In this document: positions 29,841 to 40,323 of the stretch, in pieces | How the letters are laid out: the number at the start of each line of letters is the position of its first letter | How positions within the stretch are numbered: position 1 is the first letter of the stretch | Source: a virus | IMG/VR virus record: IMGVR_UViG_3300030333_007116 | Coordinates: 1-48,141 of that record | Strand: one strand, 5' to 3' | DNA: 48,141 nucleotides | Position numbers and translations under genes: made by a program | Notes under the pieces: model-generated | The model's database searches: none | What the model saw: the letters and a program-made list of their open reading frames with translations, nothing else | Told to the model about the DNA's origin: nothing

Positions 29841-32800
29841 TGCCACTAACTAAGCAGACACTGAGCCTCAAATTCGAAAAAGGGCTGAATCAAAAAGCCT
29901 CTGATCGCACGCTTAACGTACCGGACATGGCAAACATCAAAAATGCCAGGTTTGAGAAAACAGGCGAGCTGCGTCGTCGGTATGGGTTGACGCCGGAAGT
30001 AAACGCAAACAACCCATCTAACGTTAAGTACGATTTAGACATGACAAGCGGCAGTGAATTCACAAAATGTGAAGAACTGGCGACGTACAAGGATGAATTG
30101 CTGCTTTTTGACGGCAAAAATGCATATGGCCAAGCTCAAGACAACGCTTGGATAGCAAAAGGTGTTTGTGATGCGGCTACTATTAAAAACGACGTTTTAA
30201 GGGACGACGCCACCTTCCTGCAAAGCCGTGCAGAGCTTTGCAAGATGGTAACCACCGACAACAATACGTGGCTAGCTGCGGCCTATTACGAAACTGATAT
30301 CTCGACGCAGGGCAAGACTGTAGGTAGCGCAACCATTACCTATAACCTTTATGTCCAAATATACGACTTTGAAAGCATGCAGGAGTTTGGTGATCGGCAG
30401 CTTGTATCGACCCACACCTATGCAAACCTCGATGCTGATTATACTGGCTCACGAGCCTATCAAGCCCCGCGCCCTCGAGTTCTTCAGTTTGGTAATTACT
30501 TTATCATTCTCTACAACAAGACAGTTACTGTTACCGGCACAGACACAACGCATGTGCGTTATCGGCTGATTGACATGGGCTCTGCGCCTACGCTGGGCTC
30601 TGAAAAACCGTCATCGACAACATCATTATTTAATACCGGGAAATACGCTACCTGGGATGCGTGTCAGTTTGAGTATGCTGCAGGGGAAAGTGGTATTGCC
30701 ATTTGGTATCAGAAAACCTCTGGCACTAATTCGTGGGAACTGCAGGAATACAAGGTGGCGTCAGACGCGCTCTCAACCACAGGGATGCGCTCAGTCTTTG
30801 CTTTCACAAACAGCACGCATAACCGGCTTGAACAGAACTGGGCCGTGCATGATCCGCACGCTTATGGCTGCTTTGTGCGTCATGTCATTCCATCAGCAGG
30901 CGCAGATACAAATCGAGTTTACGTTGTTGGGTTCAACGACAGCAATGCGGGGGCAGCAACTGCTAGGTTTGCGGTCATTGATGCCTCTGGGGCTACGCTG
31001 AGTCAGCGAGGCAGCACTGTCGCTTGTCCTGACGCAAGGGGAATGCTCAACGGTACGTGCACGCCGGAACCGTTTACACCGCCGTCAACGCCCACACACA
31101 TACGACTGTATTATACAAATTACACTATATCGGTCGGCTTAAGTAGTGACGGCAAACCAAACGACTCGACACTGCGAAGCATGCGCGTCCAGATTTCGGA
31201 CGGCGCAATGACAGAAAAAAACAAGTTAGCGTTTAACACGGGCCTAATCTCTGATCCCTGGCAGTACAACGATAGTCTTTACTACGTAGTGGCCGAAGCT
31301 ATTGCTCCTAAGGGCGAAGCTTTAATGTCAGATGGTGGCGCGGCTCAATTGTTTTCAGCCGGTGCAACCTATTTAGTTCGTGATGACCTAGATGACACTA
31401 GCAGTGCCACGCACAAGCGCGAGCGTATTATCCCAATAGCTAAAACTCGTGAGAGTGATGTTGCCTGCACGCCGTATACAAACTGGTTTCATCTGACAAA
31501 CACGATTACGGGTGTAACTGGTGAAATGTGCGCCAATATGTATTGGGGCGCGAGTCCAGTGTGGGTTGGTCGAGATGGTGAAGAACGGTTGGTGGGTTGT
31601 GCTAGCTATTATGGTCAGCACCTCACTGGGGACCAAGCCGTCTTTAACACTTCAATGCTGACGGTAAACCATATGCCGCGACGGCGGTTACCAAGCGTTG
31701 AACATAACGAAAACCTGCTGGTGGGTGGCGGCTTTCTTAAGAGCTATGCTGGTGCGCGTTTTATGGAAAGTGGATTTCTTCGAAGACCCCAAATCGCTTT
31801 TCGGCAGGACACGGGAACCGGCGCTATTAATGGTGTGACCGGGGCTATTGAGGACGGTAACACTTATTTCTATCGGGCCATTTATGAATACATTGATGAG
31901 TCAGGTAATTTACACAGGTCTGCGCCAAGCGACCCTATGCGAATGGTCCTTGGAGGCTCTCATGGCGCTGCGCACAGCACTGTCAAAATATACACTTATC
32001 AGCACTCACTGAGACACGCCCATGAGGTGCGCGTTGTTTTGTACCGAACACTAAAGGACCAAACGCTGTCCTATCGTGTTGGTGACATTGCAAACGACTT
32101 CGATGCTGAGACGGTAAGTATTATTGACACATTTTCCGATGCTCAGTTGTTCAACGCCGCAGACCCAGAAGGCGCTAATGAACTGCTTTATGTGCCGGGT
32201 GAACTTGCAAATGGGTCACCTGGTTCGATTATGGATATCACTGTTCACAAAAATCGAATCAGTCTAGTGCAGAGTGATGACCGAGTTCTGACGACAAAAC
32301 CTACAGTGCGCACCTTGGCTTGCGAGCCCTTTAGTGAGGGAGCACAAGTCTTTTCTGAAGTTGAGGGTGGAACTAAGCGAGTCTATGGCATTGAGTCGAA
32401 TGGGGACCACCTGATCGTGTTCACTAGCGATAGTTTGTTTGCCATATCAGGTGAGGGCCCAGACCGAGCAGGTGGGACAGCGCGGTTTAGCGAACCGCGA
32501 CTGCTTACTAAAGGCCAAGGCTCGGTAGAAGGCACAATACACGAGAATACGCCTGCAGGGATTATTTACCAATCTCCGCGAGGGTTTTACGTTGTCAATC
32601 GTGAGCTCGGCATTGATTACATCGGAGCGCCAGTTGAAGACTTTGGGGTGTATCGCGGCATTGGTGCTTTGACCAACGATGAACGCCATGAAGTCTATAT
32701 TGTGCTCGGCGCTCGCTTAGATGAGGCTGTTGGCCTTGGTGGCTATAGCACGGTTCTCGTGTTCAATTACTTTTACGGGAATTGGACGCAGTACATCTAC

Positions 32801-33361
32801 GATAGAGCCTATGTCGGCTACAACTCTGCCGGCGTTGTTTCACATAAAGGCGATATCTATTTTGGCCGCATGCGATATGCATCGCAAACTGGTGGCACAG
32901 GCCAATACACTGACTCCACTGTTAAGTCAGGCGTATGGAAAGAAGACACTGGTTCGTACTGGGATCAGCTGTACGGCAGTTCTCCGACCTATTCAAAGTT
33001 CAGCACAATCGTTGAGTCTCCGTATATACACACTAACAACCTGCAAGGCGCTCAACGGGTCTACAAGGTTCAGTTTTTAGGTGAGTACCTCGGGGACCAT
33101 GATGTCACAGTCGCTATAAAGGTTGATTACGACGACACGAGCTCACACAGTCAGACTAAGACGGCGTCTACACTGACTGATAAAAACCTGTATCGCGTCC
33201 ATGTAAAACGCCAAAAATGCCGTGCTCTCAAAGTCACACACACGATAGCTCCGAATAGCTCGTCCACTCAGGCTAACGGTTTATTTAAGCTAGCAGGCAT
33301 GGCTCTTGAGGTAGGCTTCCGACCGACTAGCTTTAAACTTCCAGCGGGAGACACAATCTAA
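29840..33361 (+). CDS. Large tail nozzle / stabilisation protein
   Basis: 1173 residues from ATG 29840 (MPLTKQTLSLKFEKGLNQKA), ignoring an earlier in-frame GTG. The start pattern (F..GLN.K..D..L.VPDM) and RYGLTPEV are typical of T7 gp12 / P22 gp10-type tail proteins. The body is entirely beta-rich with repeated YVVG-, VRLYT- and propeller-like blades, ending with a jelly-roll-like region (SYKVQFLGEYLGDHDVTVAI-type). It forms the tube below the adaptor. Its unusual length suggests fused receptor or enzymatic domains, none recognised. Confidence 0.72.
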   Translation: MPLTKQTLSLKFEKGLNQKASDRTLNVPDMANIKNARFEKTGELRRRYGLTPEVNANNPSNVKYDLDMTSGSEFTKCEELATYKDELLLFDGKNAYGQAQDNAWIAKGVCDAATIKNDVLRDDATFLQSRAELCKMVTTDNNTWLAAAYYETDISTQGKTVGSATITYNLYVQIYDFESMQEFGDRQLVSTHTYANLDADYTGSRAYQAPRPRVLQFGNYFIILYNKTVTVTGTDTTHVRYRLIDMGSAPTLGSEKPSSTTSLFNTGKYATWDACQFEYAAGESGIAIWYQKTSGTNSWELQEYKVASDALSTTGMRSVFAFTNSTHNRLEQNWAVHDPHAYGCFVRHVIPSAGADTNRVYVVGFNDSNAGAATARFAVIDASGATLSQRGSTVACPDARGMLNGTCTPEPFTPPSTPTHIRLYYTNYTISVGLSSDGKPNDSTLRSMRVQISDGAMTEKNKLAFNTGLISDPWQYNDSLYYVVAEAIAPKGEALMSDGGAAQLFSAGATYLVRDDLDDTSSATHKRERIIPIAKTRESDVACTPYTNWFHLTNTITGVTGEMCANMYWGASPVWVGRDGEERLVGCASYYGQHLTGDQAVFNTSMLTVNHMPRRRLPSVEHNENLLVGGGFLKSYAGARFMESGFLRRPQIAFRQDTGTGAINGVTGAIEDGNTYFYRAIYEYIDESGNLHRSAPSDPMRMVLGGSHGAAHSTVKIYTYQHSLRHAHEVRVVLYRTLKDQTLSYRVGDIANDFDAETVSIIDTFSDAQLFNAADPEGANELLYVPGELANGSPGSIMDITVHKNRISLVQSDDRVLTTKPTVRTLACEPFSEGAQVFSEVEGGTKRVYGIESNGDHLIVFTSDSLFAISGEGPDRAGGTARFSEPRLLTKGQGSVEGTIHENTPAGIIYQSPRGFYVVNRELGIDYIGAPVEDFGVYRGIGALTNDERHEVYIVLGARLDEAVGLGGYSTVLVFNYFYGNWTQYIYDRAYVGYNSAGVVSHKGDIYFGRMRYASQTGGTGQYTDSTVKSGVWKEDTGSYWDQLYGSSPTYSKFSTIVESPYIHTNNLQGAQRVYKVQFLGEYLGDHDVTVAIKVDYDDTSSHSQTKTASTLTDKNLYRVHVKRQKCRALKVTHTIAPNSSSTQANGLFKLAGMALEVGFRPTSFKLPAGDTI

Positions 33362-34272
33362 TGGCAAAACCAGATCTCTCCATGCTTCAAAAAGGCTTCG
33401 ACAACATCGATAGCGCGCTTGCAATCAAAGACCCCGCAATTGGTCGAATGGTGGAGCAGGTGCTAACCAAGATGTCACTGGCAATGGCCCGTCGTATGGG
33501 TATCAACCCGCAAGCTTTGCAACAGTTTGCTCGAGAACTTATCGACGCTCGGTCAGCAGCAGCTTTAAAAGAGGAAGGCACTGCACGACGGTCGAAAATG
33601 GCCGCCACAGCGCAACTAGGAGGCGCTGAACGCCAGTACCAGTTAAACATCTCAGGGCTAGAAGCTCAAAATGAAGCCTTTCAGCGCAAGCTTGTTACGC
33701 GATACGTCGGTGCAGCGTTGTCTGCCGGGGGCGCATTGTTGGGTCAGGCGATTGCAAGCGGCATGTTTAAGGACAAAGAAAAAGACATTGTTAACAACCC
33801 TGACGATTCGTTTCCGATAGGTGAAGATATTGATCAGGATGCGCTTCAGAAGATTAGAGAAATGATGAAGCCTACATCAAAACGCGAGGCTCCGTCCGAA
33901 CGATACAAAAAGCTCATTGCTGAAGGGCAAGCAGGTGGTACACGCGGGCCGCAAAGCACTCTACCGCAGGAGTCTCTTGGGATTTCTATGGGGCAGGAGC
34001 CTGATGTCGCTGCGCTGCAACAGTTAGCAGACAAAGCGCCACAGCACACGCCAGCTTTTAGACCACGAGTTGCCTCGGGCGATGATTTTGCAGGCCCAAG
34101 ACTAACTCCGCAAGGAGCGCCGTCACCATTTCAATTTACTGAGCGTCGTCCAGAAAAGCAGGCCAATCCTATGGCGGCTTTAAGGGGGCTGTCGCTACGA
34201 CAGGCAGCATCGCTTAATCCACGAGACGACGATGACGAACACGAGCGGTTGTTCCGCGCACTAGCGAGGTAA
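33361..34272 (+). CDS. Internal virion protein 1, 303 residues
   Basis: Start overlaps the previous stop (TAATG). Helical protein with an Ala-rich segment (about 115-140: YVGAALSAGGALLGQAIASGM) that could insert in membrane, followed by a disordered Pro/Gln-rich tail. In podoviruses, small Ala-rich helical proteins at this place are ejection proteins that form a channel. Inference from composition and order. Confidence 0.55.
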   Translation: MAKPDLSMLQKGFDNIDSALAIKDPAIGRMVEQVLTKMSLAMARRMGINPQALQQFARELIDARSAAALKEEGTARRSKMAATAQLGGAERQYQLNISGLEAQNEAFQRKLVTRYVGAALSAGGALLGQAIASGMFKDKEKDIVNNPDDSFPIGEDIDQDALQKIREMMKPTSKREAPSERYKKLIAEGQAGGTRGPQSTLPQESLGISMGQEPDVAALQQLADKAPQHTPAFRPRVASGDDFAGPRLTPQGAPSPFQFTERRPEKQANPMAALRGLSLRQAASLNPRDDDDEHERLFRALAR

Positions 34273-34274
34273 GC

Positions 34275-34865
34275 ATGGATGGGTTTGACGAAAAAGATGA
34301 GTTAGAGGAACGCTTAGAAACTCGTGGACGCGGTAACGACGCTGAACGTGAGTCTATGTCTACTAAGGATTGGGAAGCGGAATCTCAACGCCTTTCTGCG
34401 CAGAAAACATCAGGTTCAAAAATAGAGGAACCAGATGTGTGGGACGAATATTCCATGCGCATTTTGGAAGAACTTCAAGCCATTGGATCCGGCAAAAAAA
34501 AGACCGCTGCGGAACAACAAACACGACAGTTAGCGGGGCAACTTGCGACAGGCGGTTTCGCGTTAGCAAAATCTCGTTCAGGTGTGATGCCGGGAACTCA
34601 GTTTAGTCAGGCAGCGGAGCAAGCTGGATTAATTCAAGGAGCCGGTGAGCAGCGAGCGGCTGAAATTAACCGAGCTGCACGACTAGCAGCCCAGCAGGAC
34701 GCTCTAAGGTTCCAAGCTTCAAAAGCAGCAGAGGCAAGAGGACTTTCGTTGGGTTACCAATCGCTTTTGCAACAACAGCAACAGGCTGAAGCTCAAGCTA
34801 CGCAAGCCCTGTTTGGGTCCTTCCTGCAGTTTGGCTCAAACATTCTGATGGCAATGATGGTTTAG
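34275..34865 (+). CDS. Internal virion protein 2, 196 residues
   Basis: Acidic first third (FDEKDELEERLETRGRGND), then Ala/Gln-rich helices (EINRAARLAAQQDALRFQAS) and a Gln-rich stretch (LLQQQQQAEAQATQ) ending with a short hydrophobic segment (SNILMAMMV). Pattern resembles T7-type internal core proteins of similar size. Stop lies 10 bases before the next gene. Confidence 0.55.
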   Translation: MDGFDEKDELEERLETRGRGNDAERESMSTKDWEAESQRLSAQKTSGSKIEEPDVWDEYSMRILEELQAIGSGKKKTAAEQQTRQLAGQLATGGFALAKSRSGVMPGTQFSQAAEQAGLIQGAGEQRAAEINRAARLAAQQDALRFQASKAAEARGLSLGYQSLLQQQQQAEAQATQALFGSFLQFGSNILMAMMV

Positions 34866-34875
34866 GGAGATATCG

Positions 34876-36546
34876 ATGGCTGATGACAGTTACACAAACC
34901 CTACGTTGCGAGAATTAGAAAGACTGGCAAGTCCTGCGGTCGAAGGCGTGCGCGATTTAGGTAATTATGTTTTTGGGGGAATCCCGTCCTACGCTACTCG
35001 GAAAATGGACCAGTACGCCAGCCTATATGGCGGCCCAAATATGTCCATGGAGAACCCAGAGGTCTTGTCCGAGTTGGCGTACAGCCCAGAAGAAATTGCT
35101 TATCAAGACCCTGACCTAATGAGCCTGCCTGGCGAAGATATGTCTGGTTCGCCCTATCGCTCCTTGGACGAAATAGAAGCCGACCTAGGGATGACCTTAG
35201 ACGTCGGTGGTGCGGTGACGCCAGAGCAGCGGCCAGCACCAGCCGCAGTCACCGCGCAGAGACGAGAGCGAGAGTCCCAGAAGATTCTTGCCGACCTTAG
35301 CGATCCGTTGCCAGCATACGTGCGCGAGCGACGACAAGCTGCTGCGGCAGAAAAGGAAGCGCAGGCAGAACGCTATGGTGCTGATGTTCGTTTAGAGTAC
35401 GCAGCTAAAGCTCAAGCTGCAGAAATTGCAGGAGTAGAACGAGCGCGTGAGCGCCGTATGCAGCAGGAAGCTATTGACCTTAAGAAGACTGAGGAGATGC
35501 GTCAGGACTCAGTTGCTGAAGCACGAGAGAAGATTCAGATTGCGATGGACAAGGTTATGTCTGCCGAGATTGACCCGAATCGTATCTATACTTCAACAGG
35601 TCAAAAAATGGGTGCCGCTATCGCTGTTGCGCTTGGGGCGGCTGGCGCAGCACTAACAGGCACTGAGAATACAGCGATGCGAATTCTCGACTCAGCAATT
35701 GACCGAGACATTGCGGCACAGAGAGCTGAGATCGATAAGCTTAAGTTTGGAGTGCAGGTAGAGACAAACGCCTACTCTATGCTGATGGACTCCATAAACG
35801 ACCGAAGGCAGGTCGAAGAGGTCATGAGGCAGCAAGCTTACGCTATGTTCGACCAGCGTATTCGACAAATCGAAGTGAAGTACCAAATGGATCCGTCGAA
35901 CTCGAGATTGGCGGCATTGCGAGCGACACTTAAAGAGCAACAAGCTCAATCACAAGGACGCCTTGCTACCGACATCTATAATGCGAAGAACCAGCGATAC
36001 ATGTTTGATAGGCAGATGGACCAGCAGGCACGCATCGCGTCAGCCAAGGGTCAATCGAGCGGCCTAGGGCTTTCCGGTACGATGGAAACGAAGCTACAAG
36101 GTGCCTTAGCAGCTAAGGGCATGATTGCTGAGCTGAAGCGTATGGCCAAGGATGTCAGCGGAGGTCCAGTTGGAGCTCTTATGAAGATGTACCCTGGTTA
36201 CTCTAAGGAACAGGCGTATCAAGAGTTTCAAGATGGCTTGGCCCGTCAGATTATTCGCAGCTATTCGGGAGCCTCAGCACGAGAAGAGGAAGTTGATGCC
36301 GTTGTTGACCGACTAAGTGGTTACCTCGACTTCGAATCCACGCGAGTCGAAAAGCTAAGTCTGCTCGACAAGGAAATGGATATGAATATGCGCTCAATCC
36401 ATGACCTTCTAACTGGACCGCAGCAGGCTTTGTTTAAATCTAAGTTTGGCGACATGACTGGGCCGATGAGTCGTAGCGAATTCATGAAAGCTCTCCACGG
36501 AAACCTAGATCAACTAGCAGCGGCACGAGCGCAGGCGGGGATGTAA
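34876..36546 (+). CDS. Internal virion protein 3, 556 residues
   Basis: An N-terminal acidic, partly disordered third, a central coiled-coil region (about 150-360, many Ala/Glu/Arg/Gln, with MGAAIAVALGAAGAALTG as a possible membrane-active stretch), and a helical C-terminus with LSGYLDFESTRVEKLSLLDK. Likely ejection protein. No enzymatic motif seen. Confidence 0.55.
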   Translation: MADDSYTNPTLRELERLASPAVEGVRDLGNYVFGGIPSYATRKMDQYASLYGGPNMSMENPEVLSELAYSPEEIAYQDPDLMSLPGEDMSGSPYRSLDEIEADLGMTLDVGGAVTPEQRPAPAAVTAQRRERESQKILADLSDPLPAYVRERRQAAAAEKEAQAERYGADVRLEYAAKAQAAEIAGVERARERRMQQEAIDLKKTEEMRQDSVAEAREKIQIAMDKVMSAEIDPNRIYTSTGQKMGAAIAVALGAAGAALTGTENTAMRILDSAIDRDIAAQRAEIDKLKFGVQVETNAYSMLMDSINDRRQVEEVMRQQAYAMFDQRIRQIEVKYQMDPSNSRLAALRATLKEQQAQSQGRLATDIYNAKNQRYMFDRQMDQQARIASAKGQSSGLGLSGTMETKLQGALAAKGMIAELKRMAKDVSGGPVGALMKMYPGYSKEQAYQEFQDGLARQIIRSYSGASAREEEVDAVVDRLSGYLDFESTRVEKLSLLDKEMDMNMRSIHDLLTGPQQALFKSKFGDMTGPMSRSEFMKALHGNLDQLAAARAQAGM

Positions 36547-36549
36547 CCA

Positions 36550-39500
36550 GTGGCACGACTGTTCAACATAGCGACCAACGAGTACATGGAGGTGCCTGAG
36601 GATCAGGTGCAGCAGCATGTCGCATCTGGGCAGTTTTCCTTTGCCGATGGCACCATGGTCGCCATCGAAATTCCTGGTGGCGAAAAGTTTGAGATTGAGT
36701 CCCGCTATGCTCGTAAAGCACTCGACTTAGGCGCACGTTATGTGCCCTTCGAAGAGGCAAAGCAGGACAGGCTAAAAGAGAAGTACGGCAAAGGCTGGGG
36801 CAACGCTCTTTTGGCTTTTGGTGTAGGTACGGCGGCCGGTCTTTCTATGACTGCGTCCAATGTGGCGTTGGTTAAGTCAGGCATACTAAGCAAAGAAACT
36901 CTCGACGCCCTGCGTGATTATCAAACCGGCGCTTACTACTCCGGTGACGTTCTCGGCATTCTAGGGACTGGGGGCATTGGAGCTCTAGGTCGTGGGGCCG
37001 CAAAAGGTAGCACCCTTGCGTTGGCCGGCAAGATTGCACGTAACACGCCGGCTATGGTCACAGCCAAAGGCGCGTCAAAAGCTGGAAGCGCGTTAGCAGA
37101 GCTTGCAACGCGTGGTGCAACCGGCCTAGGCGGGAAATATGCCGGTGTAGGGATTAAGCATTTCGCTGAAGGGGCGATCGACGCTGCGGCATATGCTGGT
37201 GCCGAACAACTCTCAGAAGCGATTCTGGGCAATCCTGAGGTCACTGCAGAGACATTTGTTGGAAGCATTGGGCTAGCCGGTCTCCTGGGTGGTGGCCTTG
37301 GGGCAGCTCTGCCCGGAATGTACGCTGCTTCTCTCCCGGCACGGGAAAAGATTGCTGAGAAAGTCATTAGCTCCTACGCCACAATATCTGGCGGCACGAC
37401 AACCAATCCCAGTCGTTTGAGAAAGAAAGTCGCCGAAGTCCTTGTCGATCAGTACGGCATGAGCATGGATGATGCTCTTAAACAGCTTGAGCTCACGCCA
37501 GAAGGAACGCTGCGTCGACGAGATATTGACCGAGCGGCCATCCAAATGGTCATTGACCACACTAATTTGGAAAACCAAGTTCAGCGAATTCAGCAGGACA
37601 TCGCAGATCTCAACACAGAGATGGAACTTGGCCTGTCGGAAAACGGGCCTGTGCTGGACATGCTCGAACAGCGACAGCGCGACCTCATCGAAAAAATTGA
37701 AAAGCACAACGACACGACAGCGGAGGTTGAGCGAGTTCAGACGCTCAAGAACGAACAAAAGGACATTAAAGAGAAGTACAAAGACAAGCTGGCGGAGCTC
37801 AATCAGCAACTCGACAACATGCGGGATGCGGAGCGCCAGTCTCGCGACCAGCTCAACAGGCTTCGAGACACGCTCAAAGAAGAAGGGGTCTACCACAAAG
37901 ACAACTTTATGCATGACCTCGATGTGAACGCAGAGAAAGGTGAAGCGGCTGTGCGTGAGCTCTATGAGCTCGTTGAAAGCGGCCGTGCTCTATCTCGAGG
38001 AGCTAATAGAAACGATAACCTTGTTCAGCAAATTGAAAGCGGCACTGCTGATGACGACACCGCGTCAAAGGTCATCGAAGACTTCGCTGACATCCTGGTG
38101 ACCGTCCGCAACGCCGTGAACAACCCGCCCCCAGGGGTCACTCGCCGGGAAGGCGAGATTAAAGCTGTTCTTGATATCTTAGAGCAATTCGAAAGCGACG
38201 TCGTTACAGCCGTTTCTCGCGTCGGTAAGTTCAAGACAGTAGCTCGCGAAACACCAACGACGGATGCTGATTACCAAGCAGCATATGACGGTCTTGAGCA
38301 GGCGGCTGCTAGCGGACACAAAATAGACCTAAAAGAGTTTGCTAGGACCGAAGTTCGAGCCGGCGTGCAGAACACTCCTGACCTCGACAAGCGGATAAAG
38401 CAGGAGCTTTTTGTAGCGTTTGAAAACACGCGCAAATCCCTTGGTGACAAAGTCTTTGGTCGCAACGCAGAAGGTGCCATTGCTTGGAACACGAAGAGTG
38501 CGCTGAAAGATGCCTGGCTGCAAATGAAGATCCTGCAGGAGCACAAGGCGTTCGGCAAAGCTGGCGAGAACATCGCTAACATTAACCAAGCGTTCAACCG
38601 CTTCCTCGAAGTGGACAACGAGTTTGCCAAGCTCTACCTAACGCCAGGCAAAAAAGCTCGAAGCATACACCCTGACCGTGTCCCTCAATTCTTTCGTACC
38701 GCCGACAACCAGAACTACCGTCGTAAGGTTTTAGAAGAATACCAGGCAGCCGCTGGTCAGCTTATGGCTGCAGCAGCGAAGGCAGACCTGCTCGATGACA
38801 AGGAAGTGGTCAAGCAGTTCAATGAGATCTCATCTCGCATTTCTAAGGCTGTAGATGAGTCGATTGATATTCAACGACAGACTAAGTTCATTGGCCAAAT
38901 CTCAGGCGGGCGCACACTGCGGCCTGCAGAACACCCTGTCCACGAATCCATTGATGCGTTGCGTCAGTTATCGACCAGCAAAGCCAAGGCTGGCGATGTC
39001 TTGGAAACAGACAAAGCCGGCGTTGAGATAGCTAAAGAAGAGCTAGAGGAACAGCAGGCTAAATTTGCCAGTGAGTTGCGCGCAAAAGAAGCAGAGCTCT
39101 TTGCGGCCGAGAAGGAATTGCAACGTGCCACTACGACGCGAGAAGAGCTTGTGTCTGGTTCTCGTGATGAGCTCGCAGGTGTCAATAAAGACCTAGAGCA
39201 AATACAAGCGCGTGAAAAATCACTTCGTCGTGAAGTGGCTCGCCTACAAGGCCTGCAAGAGCGTTCCATTAACGAGCTCAAGAACGCGCAGCTCGAAATG
39301 CCGAAAGAGAGAAATATCACACCCTACAGGCCAATTTTACCTAGCAGCCGAGAAGGGCAAATCGCTAACCTACAAGCGAGCGGCACAAGCTCTGCTCCAG
39401 GTATGGTGGGTTTCTATTTTGGGGGCTGGCAAGGCGCGGCCCTTTCAACCCTGGGCTTTGGACACCTTATCAAAAGCCTCAGGCACGCAGCAGAACCCGA

Positions 39501-40323
39501 ACGACGGTTTATGATGCTTATGGATGCTCACGACATGATGCGCGAGTACCAAAGAAACCGCAAAGAAACGCTTACAGCTTTTGTTAACGGCAAGCTTAAG
39601 CGCGCTATAGAGGACAAAAGACCCTCGCCCTTTAAGCTTGTCATGGGGTCGCTGGCGCAGGCGGGTAATTTTGGTGCTATCTTTGCGCCCGGTTCTGACG
39701 ACGACTACATCCAGGCAACGGAGCGCATATCTGCCATTGAGGCGAATCCTGAGCTTAAGACTAAGATCATTGAGGATGTGGTAGCACCGATCGTGCAAGA
39801 TATGCCGGAGACTGCACAGGCAGTCCAAATGCAGGTTTCAAAAACGCTGTCGTTTATTGAGAGCAAAACGCCTAAGCCACCTCAAAACCAAATGATGACT
39901 TTAGCGAAGCGAGAATGGCGACCGTCTGACGCGGCAGTAGCTAAAACCGCACGTTCTATCGATGTAGCCTATAACGGATTTGCGCCATTGCAGGAATCAC
40001 TCGCCAATTATACACTTGTGGGGGATGAGGTGGAGGCCGCGAAGGTCTGTCATCCACACCTCTACCAGTCTTGTTGCGAGGACATGCTGATTGCATTCTC
40101 GGAACTCACAACGCCGCCGTCATACGATATTCGGAACGTTGCTGCCACGTTCCTTGGCTCCCAGGTCGAACCAACTCGGCAAGGGGCTTTTGTGATGGGA
40201 ATGCAGGCGATGTTTAGCCAAGAACAAGAAACCGTAACGAGCGACCCATCCGCCGCATCAACTCGAGGCCGCAGTGAAGCGGCGCTGACCCCTAGCCAAG
40301 AACGACAGACAAGGATTGTGTAA
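36550..40323 (+). CDS. Giant internal virion/ejection protein, 1257 residues
   Basis: GTG start (MARLFNIATNEYMEVPEDQV), 3 bases after the preceding stop. Residues about 85-270 are Gly/Ala-rich and hydrophobic (LLAFGVGTAAGLSMTASNVA; GLAGLLGGGLGAALPGMYAA), fit for membrane insertion; residues about 330-940 are long coiled coils, broken by short folded parts. A second Gly-rich segment near 985 (GFYFGGWQGAALSTLG) follows. No lysozyme or polymerase motif seen. It probably spans the periplasm during DNA ejection, like the T7 gp16-class protein but without a transglycosylase. Confidence 0.6.
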   Translation: MARLFNIATNEYMEVPEDQVQQHVASGQFSFADGTMVAIEIPGGEKFEIESRYARKALDLGARYVPFEEAKQDRLKEKYGKGWGNALLAFGVGTAAGLSMTASNVALVKSGILSKETLDALRDYQTGAYYSGDVLGILGTGGIGALGRGAAKGSTLALAGKIARNTPAMVTAKGASKAGSALAELATRGATGLGGKYAGVGIKHFAEGAIDAAAYAGAEQLSEAILGNPEVTAETFVGSIGLAGLLGGGLGAALPGMYAASLPAREKIAEKVISSYATISGGTTTNPSRLRKKVAEVLVDQYGMSMDDALKQLELTPEGTLRRRDIDRAAIQMVIDHTNLENQVQRIQQDIADLNTEMELGLSENGPVLDMLEQRQRDLIEKIEKHNDTTAEVERVQTLKNEQKDIKEKYKDKLAELNQQLDNMRDAERQSRDQLNRLRDTLKEEGVYHKDNFMHDLDVNAEKGEAAVRELYELVESGRALSRGANRNDNLVQQIESGTADDDTASKVIEDFADILVTVRNAVNNPPPGVTRREGEIKAVLDILEQFESDVVTAVSRVGKFKTVARETPTTDADYQAAYDGLEQAAASGHKIDLKEFARTEVRAGVQNTPDLDKRIKQELFVAFENTRKSLGDKVFGRNAEGAIAWNTKSALKDAWLQMKILQEHKAFGKAGENIANINQAFNRFLEVDNEFAKLYLTPGKKARSIHPDRVPQFFRTADNQNYRRKVLEEYQAAAGQLMAAAAKADLLDDKEVVKQFNEISSRISKAVDESIDIQRQTKFIGQISGGRTLRPAEHPVHESIDALRQLSTSKAKAGDVLETDKAGVEIAKEELEEQQAKFASELRAKEAELFAAEKELQRATTTREELVSGSRDELAGVNKDLEQIQAREKSLRREVARLQGLQERSINELKNAQLEMPKERNITPYRPILPSSREGQIANLQASGTSSAPGMVGFYFGGWQGAALSTLGFGHLIKSLRHAAEPERRFMMLMDAHDMMREYQRNRKETLTAFVNGKLKRAIEDKRPSPFKLVMGSLAQAGNFGAIFAPGSDDDYIQATERISAIEANPELKTKIIEDVVAPIVQDMPETAQAVQMQVSKTLSFIESKTPKPPQNQMMTLAKREWRPSDAAVAKTARSIDVAYNGFAPLQESLANYTLVGDEVEAAKVCHPHLYQSCCEDMLIAFSELTTPPSYDIRNVAATFLGSQVEPTRQGAFVMGMQAMFSQEQETVTSDPSAASTRGRSEAALTPSQERQTRIV

